Shown piece after piece: positions 43,488-51,725 of a stretch of 64,000 nt of DNA (position 1 is the stretch's first letter; every line of letters starts with the position of its first letter). This DNA comes from Cupriavidus yeoncheonensis. GTDB lineage: Bacteria; Pseudomonadota; Gammaproteobacteria; Burkholderiales; Burkholderiaceae. The position numbers and the translations under genes are program-made. The stretch lies in contig NZ_CAJPUY010000024.1 in the NCBI RefSeq assembly GCF_905397275.1, positions 46,511 through 110,510 on the forward strand, written 5' to 3'. The notes below the pieces were generated by a model. That model saw only the letters and a program-made list of their open reading frames with translations. It made no database searches and was not told the DNA's origin.

Positions 43488-44074
43488 CTACCCGCGCAGC
43501 GTCCTGCAGTGCGTAGCGAGGCAGTCAAGGAATGCCGCTGCGCTGCGGGTTAGCAAGCGGCCGGCTCTCCGGACCAGTTCGATCTGGCGGTGTACCACGG
43601 GCTTGTACAGATCGTGCGATCCGAGCCCGGGAGCTTGCCGACATAGGCTGGCACGATGGCGATACCTAATCCTGCCTGCGCCAGGCCCACGGCGGTACTG
43701 AGATATTCGACTTCGGAGCGCGGATTCACAGGCACACCGGTCTGGTGAGGATGCTGATCGATCAGTGTGCGCATGCCGGTGGCGTGCGACATCGCAATCA
43801 ACGGTTGCCCCTTAAGATCCGACCCCGTGAGGTCACGCCGGCGCGTGGCCAGAGGCCGTGCGGCCGGCACCATTCTGCACACAACCGCGGTCAGTCGGCG
43901 ATCGCCGTCGACGGCGCAACGCCGCCGCCGGGCGTGTCGCAACTCGGCGGCATGCCCGGCATCAAGATGTCTTGTGAGAGATGGCAAGCCGGCCCCGACC
44001 TCGGCCATGGAACGGCTCCTGCCCCTTCGAGCGTCGTCTCGGGCAGGTTGCCGCGCCCAGCGGGTTGACCCGCC
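43488..44074 (-). pseudogene. LysR-family regulator remnant, frameshifted
   Basis: Minus-strand pieces of a LysR effector domain lie in different frames. One frame (ending at 43550) gives GQPLIAMSHATGMRTLID, then VEYLSTAVGLAQAGLGIAIVPAYVGKLP. A second frame picks up at about 43630 and gives DLYKPVVHRQIELVRRAGR and AAAFLDCLATH to a TAG at 43488-43490, the normal LysR ending. The N-terminal helix-turn-helix is absent, because the pirin gene lies where it would be. So the regulator has lost its DNA-binding half and carries at least one frameshift. Confidence 0.65.
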
Positions 44075-44082
44075 CCCGACGG

Positions 44083-44841
44083 TCAGTTTGCGACGCCGAC
44101 CGGGGCGCCTGACATCAGAACAAGCTGGCTGGCGTTGTCGCTGGTGATGGCGAGCTGCGCGCCCTCGCGAGAGCATTGCATTGCCAACGCCTGCCCGGCG
44201 GTAAGCCGAACGCTCTGGCGATTCAGAAGAATGTCGGCTTCGCCGGCGACGACGTAAAGCCACGTATTCGCGTGCAACTGGCCAGAGAAGTCAAAGGAGG
44301 TCCCGCTTTCAAAGAAGCAGTCAAGCAGCAGGAACTCCTGTGGGAGGGCGATGGGGGACGAAATCGCTCCGAGCTTGCCTGCTACGACCCGGACCCTCAG
44401 GCCGTCCTCGATCAACACCGGAACTTCTTCGGGATGAAGGTCGATAGCGTAGGGTGACACTGACTTCAACTCCGGCGGAAGATCCACGAAGATCTGCATC
44501 CCGTGCGTTTCGGCGCCCTCGTTTGCCGGCCATTCATCGTGGACAACGCCGCTGCCAGCAACCATCCAGTGGAGCGCTCCCGCGCGGATCGGGCCGAGGT
44601 TTCCGATGGAGTCACGATTCTGGTGTGCGGTAGACGAATCCTCGAAGACATAGGTGATCGCGGAGAATCCGGCATGAGGATGGGGTCCGAAGGTAGGCGC
44701 CCGCATCCGGAAGTGATCGACCATCAGCAAGGGGTTGGGCGTGCCATTCCTGCGATTGAAGTTCAGCGCATTGAAATGGCTTCCGATCACCAGGTCGTTA
44801 CCTTTTACAGGTCCGAAGATTTCGACATTTGAGCTATTCAT
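44083..44841 (-). CDS. Pirin-family bicupin protein
   Basis: A 252-aa pirin. The N-terminal cupin has metal ligands in GPHPHAGFSAITYVFED and HWMVAGSGVVHDEW (two His, then His and Glu). Pirins include quercetin dioxygenases and redox-linked regulators. The C-terminal cupin is plain. No LacI-type operator is seen near it, so it may not belong to the flanking regulon. It stands alone between the LysR remnant and the isochorismatase gene. Confidence 0.9.
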   Translation of the reverse strand: MNSSNVEIFGPVKGNDLVIGSHFNALNFNRRNGTPNPLLMVDHFRMRAPTFGPHPHAGFSAITYVFEDSSTAHQNRDSIGNLGPIRAGALHWMVAGSGVVHDEWPANEGAETHGMQIFVDLPPELKSVSPYAIDLHPEEVPVLIEDGLRVRVVAGKLGAISSPIALPQEFLLLDCFFESGTSFDFSGQLHANTWLYVVAGEADILLNRQSVRLTAGQALAMQCSREGAQLAITSDNASQLVLMSGAPVGVAN

Positions 44842-44973
44842 GGTCTTGACTAAAAGCAGCCGTTGACGGTCGGTTTACGAAGACATGGGACCGGATTGCC
44901 CGAGCCCCGATTGTCTTCGGGGAGGTCCGGCCGAGCAGCGTTGCCGCGCCTTTTCGCCGAACCATTTTCGAAC

Positions 44974-45702
44974 TCACTTGCTTGAACTGTTCTTGAGTTG
45001 CCACACCAGGCCGGCAAAGGGCATGTCGAGGTCGGCATATACCTGGTGTGCCTTCGGATCGTTGTTGCCTTGCAGCATCTCCACCCCGGCCGTGGCGTAG
45101 TCAGTCACCGGAATGCCGGCGGTAGCGAGTCGCTGCAATCCGGCGGTACGTTTGGCATCGCTGAAAGTGCCCGATGCATCCAGTACCACACGCGGGTCGT
45201 AGCCCGCCGCCTTGAGCGTCATTGCGGGGAAGGTGGCACAGACCTCCAGAGACACGCCGGCAATCAGCACCTGCTTGCGACCGGTCTTTTCAATTGCGGC
45301 CCGAACCTTCGGGTCATCCCACGCATTGATAGCCGCGCGGCTGATCACTGGCACACCCGGAAGGGCGGCGGTCAGTTCGGGAATGGTGGGGCCCCACATG
45401 CCATCCGGCATCGTGGCGGTCACGACCACCGGAATCCCGAGCGTCTTCGCCGCCTTGGCCAAGCCCACCACGTTGTGTTTGAGCTGGGCGAGGTCAATGT
45501 CGCGCACGCCCGTGAACAGGCCCACCTGATGATCCACCAGCAGAAGTACCGTGTTGTCGCGGGACAGCAGGGCGTGTGTGGCGCCAGCGGGAGCCACATT
45601 GTTGTTGGCGGGAGTGGCGCTGGCCACGCCGGGCGTGACAGCGGAAGTCGTGGCAACGGCCAGCGCGAGAACCGTGGCTTTCAGGAGCGAATGAAGTTTC
45701 AT
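44974..45702 (-). CDS. Isochorismatase-family cysteine hydrolase (YcaC-like), exported
   Basis: A 242-aa protein with a signal peptide (LLKATVLALAVATTSAV, cleavage near ASATP) and an isochorismatase fold: Asp in VLLLVDHQVG, and Cys in IAGVSLEVCATFPA preceded by the cis-peptide-forming Val-Ser. This is the YcaC-like arrangement. Family members hydrolyse amides or related bonds. It is divergent from a LysR gene with 184 bases between. Confidence 0.88.
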   Translation of the reverse strand: MKLHSLLKATVLALAVATTSAVTPGVASATPANNNVAPAGATHALLSRDNTVLLLVDHQVGLFTGVRDIDLAQLKHNVVGLAKAAKTLGIPVVVTATMPDGMWGPTIPELTAALPGVPVISRAAINAWDDPKVRAAIEKTGRKQVLIAGVSLEVCATFPAMTLKAAGYDPRVVLDASGTFSDAKRTAGLQRLATAGIPVTDYATAGVEMLQGNNDPKAHQVYADLDMPFAGLVWQLKNSSSK

Positions 45703-45839
45703 GATCGTCAGAACGTTGATGATTGGGAGAAGACGGCGTCGTATTGGTGCCGCCTGTAACCGTCCGGTGCATCACTCAACCGGGCTGAATGCATGATAGG
45801 AGAGCAACGATCCACGATAAATGTGGTACATAGCAACCT

Positions 45840-45861
45840 ATCGTTTCCCACAGGAAACGAT
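45840..45861. promoter_or_regulatory. Inverted repeat between isochorismatase and LysR genes
   Basis: ATCGTTTCC and GGAAACGAT are perfect 9-bp arms around CACA. The repeat ends 25 bases before the LysR start and lies 138 bases from the isochorismatase start, a plausible binding site for that LysR protein. Confidence 0.55.
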
Positions 45862-45886
45862 CTTCCCGCGATTGCCAGCCAATGCC

Positions 45887-46795
45887 ATGCCTCTCGACCT
45901 GAACGATCTTTATCTCTTTGCAAAGGTGATCGAACACCGCGGCTTCACCGCTGCAGGAGAGGCCCTCGGCGTCAGCAAGTCGCACATTTCCCGACGGGTG
46001 ACAGGCCTGGAAAGCACGCTTGGCGTCCGGTTGCTTCAGCGAACTTCTCGTCGCCTGAGCCTGACAGATGCCGGCCAGGAACTGTACGACCATTGCCGGG
46101 CCATGATTTCGGAGGCACAAGCCGGAGAGGAAGCCGTTCGCCGGCGAACGGCGGAGCCCGCCGGGCTGGTTCGGGTTGGCGTGCCGGTTCCGCTGACAGA
46201 TACCGTGCTGGCCCGACTGCTTCCTCGCTTCATGTTGCGCTACCCCAAGGTACGGCTCGCCATCCAGGCCAGCAACCGTCAGGTCGACCTCGTCGAGGAA
46301 AATATCGACGTGGCCATTCGCGGCCTGGGCATGGAGGTGGAATCATCGAGCCTGGTACAGGCTCCGCTGTGTACCGCTCGCTGGGGGCTGCTTGCCAGCC
46401 GGGCGTATCTGGCTCGGTCGACCGTGATTGACTCCCCCGAATCGCTGCCGCCTGGCGACTTCCTGATGTATGCGTCGATCCATGAACCCATGACTGTCTT
46501 GCGCCTGGTTCACACCTCTGGCGAGGTAGCCACCCGGCCAATTCAGCCGCGCATGCAGAGCGACAACATCGCGTCACTGAAAGAGGCGGCGCTTGCGGGG
46601 ATGGGTATCGCAAGCCTGCCGCTATATGCATGCAGAAGCGAGATCGAGGATGGAGCCCTGTCAGTCCTGCTGCCGGAGTGGCGCCCCAGGGAGGGGCGAT
46701 TGGCGGTGCTGTTTCCGACCCGCCGGGGAATGATGCCCGCAGTGCGCGCCCTTGTAGACTTTCTGAAGGATGAGCTGCCTCGGGAGGTCAGCTAG
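45887..46795 (+). CDS. LysR-family regulator
   Basis: A 302-aa LysR protein of the CrgA-like group: DLNDLYLFAKVIEHRGFTAAG start, helix-turn-helix ALGVSKSHISRRVTGLE, RTSRRLSLTDAG, and a complete effector domain. It is divergent from the isochorismatase gene and probably regulates it, with the inverted repeat just upstream as candidate site. ATG 45887 gives the normal N-terminus; upstream in-frame starts would pass over the repeat. Confidence 0.9.
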   Translation: MPLDLNDLYLFAKVIEHRGFTAAGEALGVSKSHISRRVTGLESTLGVRLLQRTSRRLSLTDAGQELYDHCRAMISEAQAGEEAVRRRTAEPAGLVRVGVPVPLTDTVLARLLPRFMLRYPKVRLAIQASNRQVDLVEENIDVAIRGLGMEVESSSLVQAPLCTARWGLLASRAYLARSTVIDSPESLPPGDFLMYASIHEPMTVLRLVHTSGEVATRPIQPRMQSDNIASLKEAALAGMGIASLPLYACRSEIEDGALSVLLPEWRPREGRLAVLFPTRRGMMPAVRALVDFLKDELPREVS

Positions 46796-46992
46796 CAGCG
46801 TCGGCCTGCCAACGCCGCTCCGCTGCAGCCCAACGGCCTGGAGAGACCGCAAACGCCAGCGAGATCCCACCAAATAGGCGACTGACTCGCAGATCATCGC
46901 CGCCAGCTATCAACGATAAGGCATCCCGGCCCGCCATGCCGGGTGCGACGACTCCGCCTGTTGCGCTTTGGAGCTAGGGTAGTCCCTAAACT

Positions 46993-47006
46993 TGCAATCG
47001 ATTGCA
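46993..47006. promoter_or_regulatory. Predicted LacI operator D (TGCAATCGATTGCA)
   Basis: A perfect palindrome identical to operator A, in front of the porin. Its centre is 21 bases (two helical turns) from operator E, so two dimers would lie on the same DNA face. The remaining part of the 302-base gap 46796-47097 shows no gene. Confidence 0.8.
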
Positions 47007-47013
47007 ATGGCTA

Positions 47014-47027
47014 TGCAATCGTTTGTA
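47014..47027. promoter_or_regulatory. Predicted LacI operator E (TGCAATCGTTTGTA)
   Basis: Two differences from the perfect palindrome; 70 bases before the porin start and two helical turns from operator D. Confidence 0.75.
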
Positions 47028-47097
47028 GAATGAGATCTCCCTGACAACGAAAGAGAGCCATGCACCCGAGAGAGCGGTATGGCGGAGGAGGTAACAA

Positions 47098-48186
47098 GTG
47101 AACAGATGCAAATGGGTAGCGGCCGCGCTGGCGACGGTCCCGGCCATCGCCGCTGCACAGTCGGTTACGGTGTACGGGCTGATCGACACGGGCGTGGAGT
47201 ATGTCAACCATGTCGGGACGGCGGGCCACAGCGTCGTGCGCATGCCAAATCTGACCGCCACCGTACCGTCGCGTTGGGGCTTGCGTGGCACGGAGGATCT
47301 CGGTGGAGGGCTCAAGAGTGTGTTCGTGCTCGAATCCGGTTTCGCGCCCGACTCCGGTACTTCGGGGCAAGGCGGCCGGTTGTTCGGCCGTCAGGCGTTC
47401 GTGGGACTTAGCGATGAGCGTTGGGGGCAGCTCACATTCGGGCGCCAATTCACGATGCAGTTCTGGTCGACCCTTGAATCGGATATTTTGACCTCGAACA
47501 TCTACGGCGCAAACGCGCTCGATAGCTTTCGCGCCAATCCCCGTGCCGACAACGTGATCGGGTACAAGGGAAAGTTTGGCGGGGTGACGATAGGCGCTAC
47601 CTATAGCCTGGGTCGTGACACAGTCAATGCGCCCGCCGGGGCAAATTGCGCCGGCGAGAATCCAGCCGACAAGTCTGCATGCCGCGATTGGTCGGCGATG
47701 CTCGCGTATGACGCGAATAACTGGGGCGTTTCCACGGCATATGAATCGATGCGTGGCGGGGCGGGGGCCACGGGTGGCTTGACCAGCAGCAGTCGGAAGG
47801 ATGATCGCTGGATCTTTGGTGGATACCTCGCGCTGTCCAGCATGAAGATCGGTGTCGGGGGTACGCTTCGCAACAACGAAGGCAGCACCACGCCGCATAG
47901 TCAGCTTTACTACGGTGGCGTGTCCTATGACGTCACGCCAGCATTCAACCTCGCCGGCGAAGTGTATTTTCTACGCTTCAACAACAGCCCGAACAAGGCC
48001 TGGCTCGAGGCGATCCGCGGCACCTACTCGTTTTCGAAGCGCACCGCGGTATATCTGACGGCGGGCTTTATCGACAATCGGGGCAATCTTGCGTTGTCGG
48101 TCAGCAGTGGTGATACCAGCAGTGCTGCGCCGAAGCCGGGAGGCAACCAGTTTGGCGCGATGATGGGGGTAAAACACACCTTCTGA
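47098..48186 (+). CDS. Gram-negative trimeric porin, LacI regulon
   Basis: A 362-aa porin starting with GTG (47098) after GGAGGAGG. Signal peptide NRCKWVAAALATVPAIAAAQ, first strand SVTVYGLIDTGVEYV, WGLRGTEDLGGGL, GRLFGRQAFVGL and C-terminal MGVKHTF with terminal Phe. The tandem LacI-type operators upstream make it the likely outer-membrane entry for the regulon's substrate, paired with the AAHS transporter. A strong hairpin follows. Confidence 0.93.
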   Translation: MNRCKWVAAALATVPAIAAAQSVTVYGLIDTGVEYVNHVGTAGHSVVRMPNLTATVPSRWGLRGTEDLGGGLKSVFVLESGFAPDSGTSGQGGRLFGRQAFVGLSDERWGQLTFGRQFTMQFWSTLESDILTSNIYGANALDSFRANPRADNVIGYKGKFGGVTIGATYSLGRDTVNAPAGANCAGENPADKSACRDWSAMLAYDANNWGVSTAYESMRGGAGATGGLTSSSRKDDRWIFGGYLALSSMKIGVGGTLRNNEGSTTPHSQLYYGGVSYDVTPAFNLAGEVYFLRFNNSPNKAWLEAIRGTYSFSKRTAVYLTAGFIDNRGNLALSVSSGDTSSAAPKPGGNQFGAMMGVKHTF

Positions 48187-48194
48187 CGCGCAAG

Positions 48195-48228
48195 TTCCCC
48201 GCTCCGAGGACTCTGTCGGAGCGGGGAA
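48195..48228. terminator. Hairpin between convergent porin and carbonic anhydrase-like genes
   Basis: Perfect 13-bp stem TTCCCCGCTCCGA / TCGGAGCGGGGAA with an 8-base loop, 8 bases after the porin stop. Suitable to end transcription in either direction. Confidence 0.75.
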
Positions 48229-48294
48229 TCCCGCTTGCAACCATCGATCTGGCGCATTCGCGTCAAATGAACGGGTCCACCAGCCTGTGCGTCG

Positions 48295-48834
48295 TCAGAA
48301 CGTCATGACGGCAAACTGATTGTTCAAGTAGCGCCGGGCGAGTTCGACATAGCGGGTTGCGGTCGCATTCAGGCCTTCCCGTTCTTCGGCCGTAAGCGAT
48401 CGCAGGAGACGGGCAGGGTTACCCGCCCATAATTCTCCGGAATCGACCACTTTGCGCGGAGAGAGCACTGCACCCGCAGCTAGCATGCCACCTGAACGGA
48501 CGATGGCACCATCCAGGACGCGCGCGCCGAAGCCGACGAGAGCGCTGTCTTCGAGCGTGCACGCATGCAGGATCGCCCCATGGCCGACCGTTACGTTATC
48601 GCCAACAATGCATGGAAGTCCGTTGGTCGTGCCGTGGATGATCGTGCCGTCCTGGATATTGGTTCGGTGGCCAATGGATATTCGCTGAACGTCGCCGCGC
48701 AGGACGCAGTTGAACCAGATGGACGACTGAGTCCCGATGGTTACATCCCCGATGATTTGTGTTCCCCGGGCAACAAAGGCGCCCGGATCGATAACAGGCA
48801 CGAGTGGCGAAGAGGGTGTTTCGGTATTCAACAT
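48295..48834 (-). CDS. Gamma-carbonic anhydrase-like hexapeptide-repeat protein
   Basis: A 179-aa left-handed beta-helix protein of the gamma-class carbonic anhydrase/PaaY group. Hexapeptide turns run from FVARGTQIIGDVTIG to ALVGFGARVLDGAIV; metal His candidates lie in TIIHGTTNG and VGHGAILHAC. PaaY-like members act as thioesterases that protect CoA pools during ring catabolism. It follows the intradiol dioxygenase gene on the same strand with 122 bases between and may be its operon partner. ATG 48834 is preferred over longer unlike-family starts. Confidence 0.85.
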   Translation of the reverse strand: MLNTETPSSPLVPVIDPGAFVARGTQIIGDVTIGTQSSIWFNCVLRGDVQRISIGHRTNIQDGTIIHGTTNGLPCIVGDNVTVGHGAILHACTLEDSALVGFGARVLDGAIVRSGGMLAAGAVLSPRKVVDSGELWAGNPARLLRSLTAEEREGLNATATRYVELARRYLNNQFAVMTF

Positions 48835-48956
48835 GTCAGCCCTGAATTTTGGCGCGCGTTCGCGCGGTTGCCCGCAGCGAAAGGCGGGCGTGGAAGGTCT
48901 GCCCAGGGGCGGGGCATCGTGCTCGGATTGCGTTCTGCCCCACCGCGTGCGGCTGA

Positions 48957-49871
48957 TTATTTGATCGGCGGTACCGGACGTGTGGAAGCGCCTTGCGCCA
49001 GCACGAATTCGCAATGCAGGGTGTAGTACGGCGCCTGCTTTCCGGCATGTGGGCCGGAATCTGCCTCATGCCGCTCGAACTTGCCTATCAGGTCTCGCGT
49101 GACACCGAACGTTACATCCGAGTCCAGATACTCGGCATCATCGGCAAAGATCTGCGAGATGAGCGTTTCGTGACCTTCCGCGAAAACGATGAAATGCAGA
49201 TGAGCGGGACGGTAAGGATGACGATGCTGGATGCGGAGCAGGTCTCCGACGGGCCCATGCGTGGGCACAGGGTAGCCGGCAGGTCTCAGGCTTCGGAAGT
49301 CGAAGTCGCCGTGCGCATTCGTAAAGAAATGGCCTCTCAAATTCATCTCCGGCTGGTCCGGATCCTGATTCTCATAGAGGCCGACTGGCGAAGCCTGCCA
49401 CACATCCACTCTCGCATTCTGGATCGGTGTCCGACGAGTATCGAGAACTCGCCCCGTGACAAAGATCGGGGTTGCGGTCGTATCATCCTGGACGATCGAA
49501 GCACCGAGTTCATAGCGCGGTGAGCCTTCACGAAAAAAGGGGCCAAGCAAAGCACCGCCAGTGCGATCTTCGTGCATGGAATTGTTCAGTACCTTGACTA
49601 GCGTGGAGTAGCCAAGTACGTCTGCCAGCAGCACAACTTCGTTGTGGGCGTCGGTGCAAGTCAGGCCAATCCTCCGCAGGAAGTCGAGCCCCTGTTCATA
49701 CTCATCGTCGGTCAGCTTGACCTGATTCAGGAAGGCATGGCCATGCTCGACCAGTGCATTCAGGATCTCCTTGAGGCGGGGATCTTCGGTCCTGCTCATT
49801 GCGGCAAGCACCACGTCGGTGACTGACGCGGCATCGCTGACAATGCTGCCTTGCTGCACAGTTTTCGTCAT
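48957..49871 (-). CDS. Intradiol ring-cleavage dioxygenase (hydroxyquinol/catechol 1,2-dioxygenase type)
   Basis: A 304-aa non-haem Fe(III) dioxygenase. It has the N-terminal helical dimerisation domain of catechol/hydroxyquinol 1,2-dioxygenases, then the catalytic domain with the 2-Tyr/2-His set in SPVGLYENQD, PAGYPVPTHGPVG and RPAHLHFIVF. DPDQPEMNLRGHFFT resembles the hydroxyquinol branch. It would open a catechol or hydroxyquinol ring to a muconate or maleylacetate. AAGGAG just upstream fixes ATG 49871, and operator F overlaps that site, a classic repressor position. Confidence 0.92.
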   Translation of the reverse strand: MTKTVQQGSIVSDAASVTDVVLAAMSRTEDPRLKEILNALVEHGHAFLNQVKLTDDEYEQGLDFLRRIGLTCTDAHNEVVLLADVLGYSTLVKVLNNSMHEDRTGGALLGPFFREGSPRYELGASIVQDDTTATPIFVTGRVLDTRRTPIQNARVDVWQASPVGLYENQDPDQPEMNLRGHFFTNAHGDFDFRSLRPAGYPVPTHGPVGDLLRIQHRHPYRPAHLHFIVFAEGHETLISQIFADDAEYLDSDVTFGVTRDLIGKFERHEADSGPHAGKQAPYYTLHCEFVLAQGASTRPVPPIK

Positions 49872-49883
49872 TACATTTCTCCT

Positions 49884-49897
49884 TGCAATCGTTTGCA
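49884..49897. promoter_or_regulatory. Predicted LacI operator F (TGCAATCGTTTGCA)
   Basis: One difference from the perfect palindrome, 12 bases upstream of the dioxygenase start, touching its ribosome site. Binding would stop transcription of the leftward genes. Confidence 0.75.
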
Positions 49898-50039
49898 TAA
49901 TAGTTCCGAAAACCGCCATTGTCAAAGTCATCAGTGATGGCTCGGGATCGCCTACCCGGCGTTCGACATCTGGCTCTGGCCGGTGCGACGGCACTCTTCA
50001 GCATCGCGCCTTGACGTTCGCGGTATCGCGTCGCTATCA

Positions 50040-50053
50040 TGCAATCGATTGTA
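50040..50053. promoter_or_regulatory. Predicted LacI operator G (TGCAATCGATTGTA)
   Basis: One difference from the perfect palindrome; 20 bases before the binding-protein-fold gene at 50074 and 156 bases centre to centre from operator F, so the divergent promoters carry one site each. Confidence 0.75.
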
Positions 50054-50073
50054 TAAAGTTGCAGGAGAACGAG

Positions 50074-51009
50074 ATGAATTTCCTAACGGTCCTTGGCTTC
50101 GAAGGCGCTTTCAACCTTCCGGTATGGGTAGGGCAGCGGCAGCGTCACTTCGAAAAGCATGGGTTGGAAGTCAGCCTTGAGTTCGTCAAGGGGTCGGTGG
50201 ACATGATCAACCGCCTGACTTCGGGCACGGCACAGATCGCCTTGACGAGCGTTGACAACGTGCTCGCGTATCGGAGCGGTCAGGGCGAAACGGCAAACGG
50301 CAGCGCACCGGACCTGGTGGCATTCATGGGGGGCGATCATGGATTCCTGTCGTTGATGTCGCAACCGGAAATCACCTCCGTCTCGCAACTTCGAGGCAGG
50401 ACGCTTTCGGTGGACGCACTAACCACTGGCTTTGCCTTTCTGCTGCGGGAAATCCTTGTTGCGAACCACGTCGCATTGACCGATGTGGTATTTGATGCGG
50501 CGGGCGGCACCGGCAACCGGTATCGCGCGCTGGTCGCCGGTCAGCACGACGGGACATTGGTGCGCACGCCATTCGAGCGCCTGGCGGAACGCCAGGGTTG
50601 CAATGTCCTGGCTAGCGCCAAGTCGCTGTTCGCGGACTACCTGGGCACGGTGGGGGCGGTCCTGCAGTCATGGGCGTCGCAGAATCGGCAGCAGCTTGTC
50701 GCATTCCTGCTGGCATATCGCGAGGCATTGAACTGGATCTTCGACGCAGGTAACGCCGAGGCAATCGTCGAGATTCTGCGGACGGAATTTGCCCAGCTTA
50801 CGCGCGACGACGCCCGCGCCGTGCTCGGCGACCTGATTGACCCGGCACATGGACTCATCCGGGACATGGAGATCCCGGACGCTGGTCTTGCCCTGGTCTC
50901 GCGTATTCGCGACAGCCACGCATCGGCTCCGACGACCCGGCCATTTGTGGATTGTGTGGACCGCCAGTACCTCCGACGCGCGCAGGAAACGGCCGGCTGG
51001 TTGCGATAG
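50074..51009 (+). CDS. NMT1/THI5-like binding-protein-fold protein without signal peptide
   Basis: A 311-aa protein with the NMT1/SsuA-like periplasmic-binding fold (FEGAFNLPVWVGQRQRHFEKHGLEV start, then SGTAQIALTSVDNVLAYRS and LRGRTLSVDALTTGFAFLL, shown in parts). The start ATG 50074 follows GCAGGAGAACGAG, and there is no signal peptide or lipobox, nor any ABC ATPase or permease beside it. So it is probably cytoplasmic: an enzyme, a ligand sensor, or a subunit, rather than an importer component. Operator G puts it in the LacI regulon. Confidence 0.82.
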   Translation: MNFLTVLGFEGAFNLPVWVGQRQRHFEKHGLEVSLEFVKGSVDMINRLTSGTAQIALTSVDNVLAYRSGQGETANGSAPDLVAFMGGDHGFLSLMSQPEITSVSQLRGRTLSVDALTTGFAFLLREILVANHVALTDVVFDAAGGTGNRYRALVAGQHDGTLVRTPFERLAERQGCNVLASAKSLFADYLGTVGAVLQSWASQNRQQLVAFLLAYREALNWIFDAGNAEAIVEILRTEFAQLTRDDARAVLGDLIDPAHGLIRDMEIPDAGLALVSRIRDSHASAPTTRPFVDCVDRQYLRRAQETAGWLR

Positions 51010-51102
51010 GCGGCGATACTGTCAACGTCATACGGGCGAGGATGCATTGGCATCCTCGCCCGCCGATGTGGCCACCGCGCTATGCGCGGCTTTGCCCTGT
51101 CG

Positions 51103-51513
51103 TCAGTCGACGACCGCAATGGCCTGCACTTCCACCAGCATCTCCGGCTTTGCCAGGCCCGTGACGGTGATCAGCGCGCTGGCAGGAAAGTTGTCTCCGA
51201 ACACTTCCTTGCGGACCCTGGTGAATTGATCGCCATACCGCCCATCGGTAATCGATACCGTCATCGTGACAATGCTGGCGAGCGTTCCCCCGGCCTCTTC
51301 GAGGGTCTTGGAAATGCGGCGAAAGACCTCGCGCGCTTGCCCGTCGAAGTTTCCCGCAAGGGAATTTCCCTGCCCGTCCTCGACCACGGTCTGGCCCGCC
51401 AACCAGACAATGGTGCCCCCCTGCGTAATGACTGCGGGAGAGTATGCCCGCTGCTGTGTCGCATCGCGCTTGATATAGCGGCGGACATGCTGCTGTCGCT
51501 GTTCATTTGCCAT
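51103..51513 (-). CDS. RidA/YjgF-family protein lacking the imine-binding Arg
   Basis: A 136-aa Rid-family protein: AYSPAVITQGGTIVWLAGQTVVE start, FRRISKTLEEAGGTLASIVTMTV, and the C-terminal PASALITVTGLAKPEMLVEVQAIAVV. True RidA deaminases have Arg in the PARS motif; here it reads PASA, so simple 2-aminoacrylate deaminase activity is unlikely. Rid paralogues in catabolic operons hydrolyse other imines or enamines. It ends the leftward SDR-BKACE-reductase operon, though 212 bases separate it from the previous gene. Confidence 0.88.
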   Translation of the reverse strand: MANEQRQQHVRRYIKRDATQQRAYSPAVITQGGTIVWLAGQTVVEDGQGNSLAGNFDGQAREVFRRISKTLEEAGGTLASIVTMTVSITDGRYGDQFTRVRKEVFGDNFPASALITVTGLAKPEMLVEVQAIAVVD

Positions 51514-51725
51514 GTGAAACCTCGCTTTTGTTGAGTGGTTGTGAAGAGTGATATCGGTAATGGGACATCGCGAAGCCAGCCGTAGGTGTTGAGCTAACTG
51601 GCCGCTGGTCGCGCCAGACTGCCGCACGGACGCTTCCGGGGATGGATGCAGAACTGGCCTTCCAGCACCACATAGTGCTTATCCACGGGTTGATGCATCC
51701 ATGGAAGCTTGTCCGCCCGTGGTGT

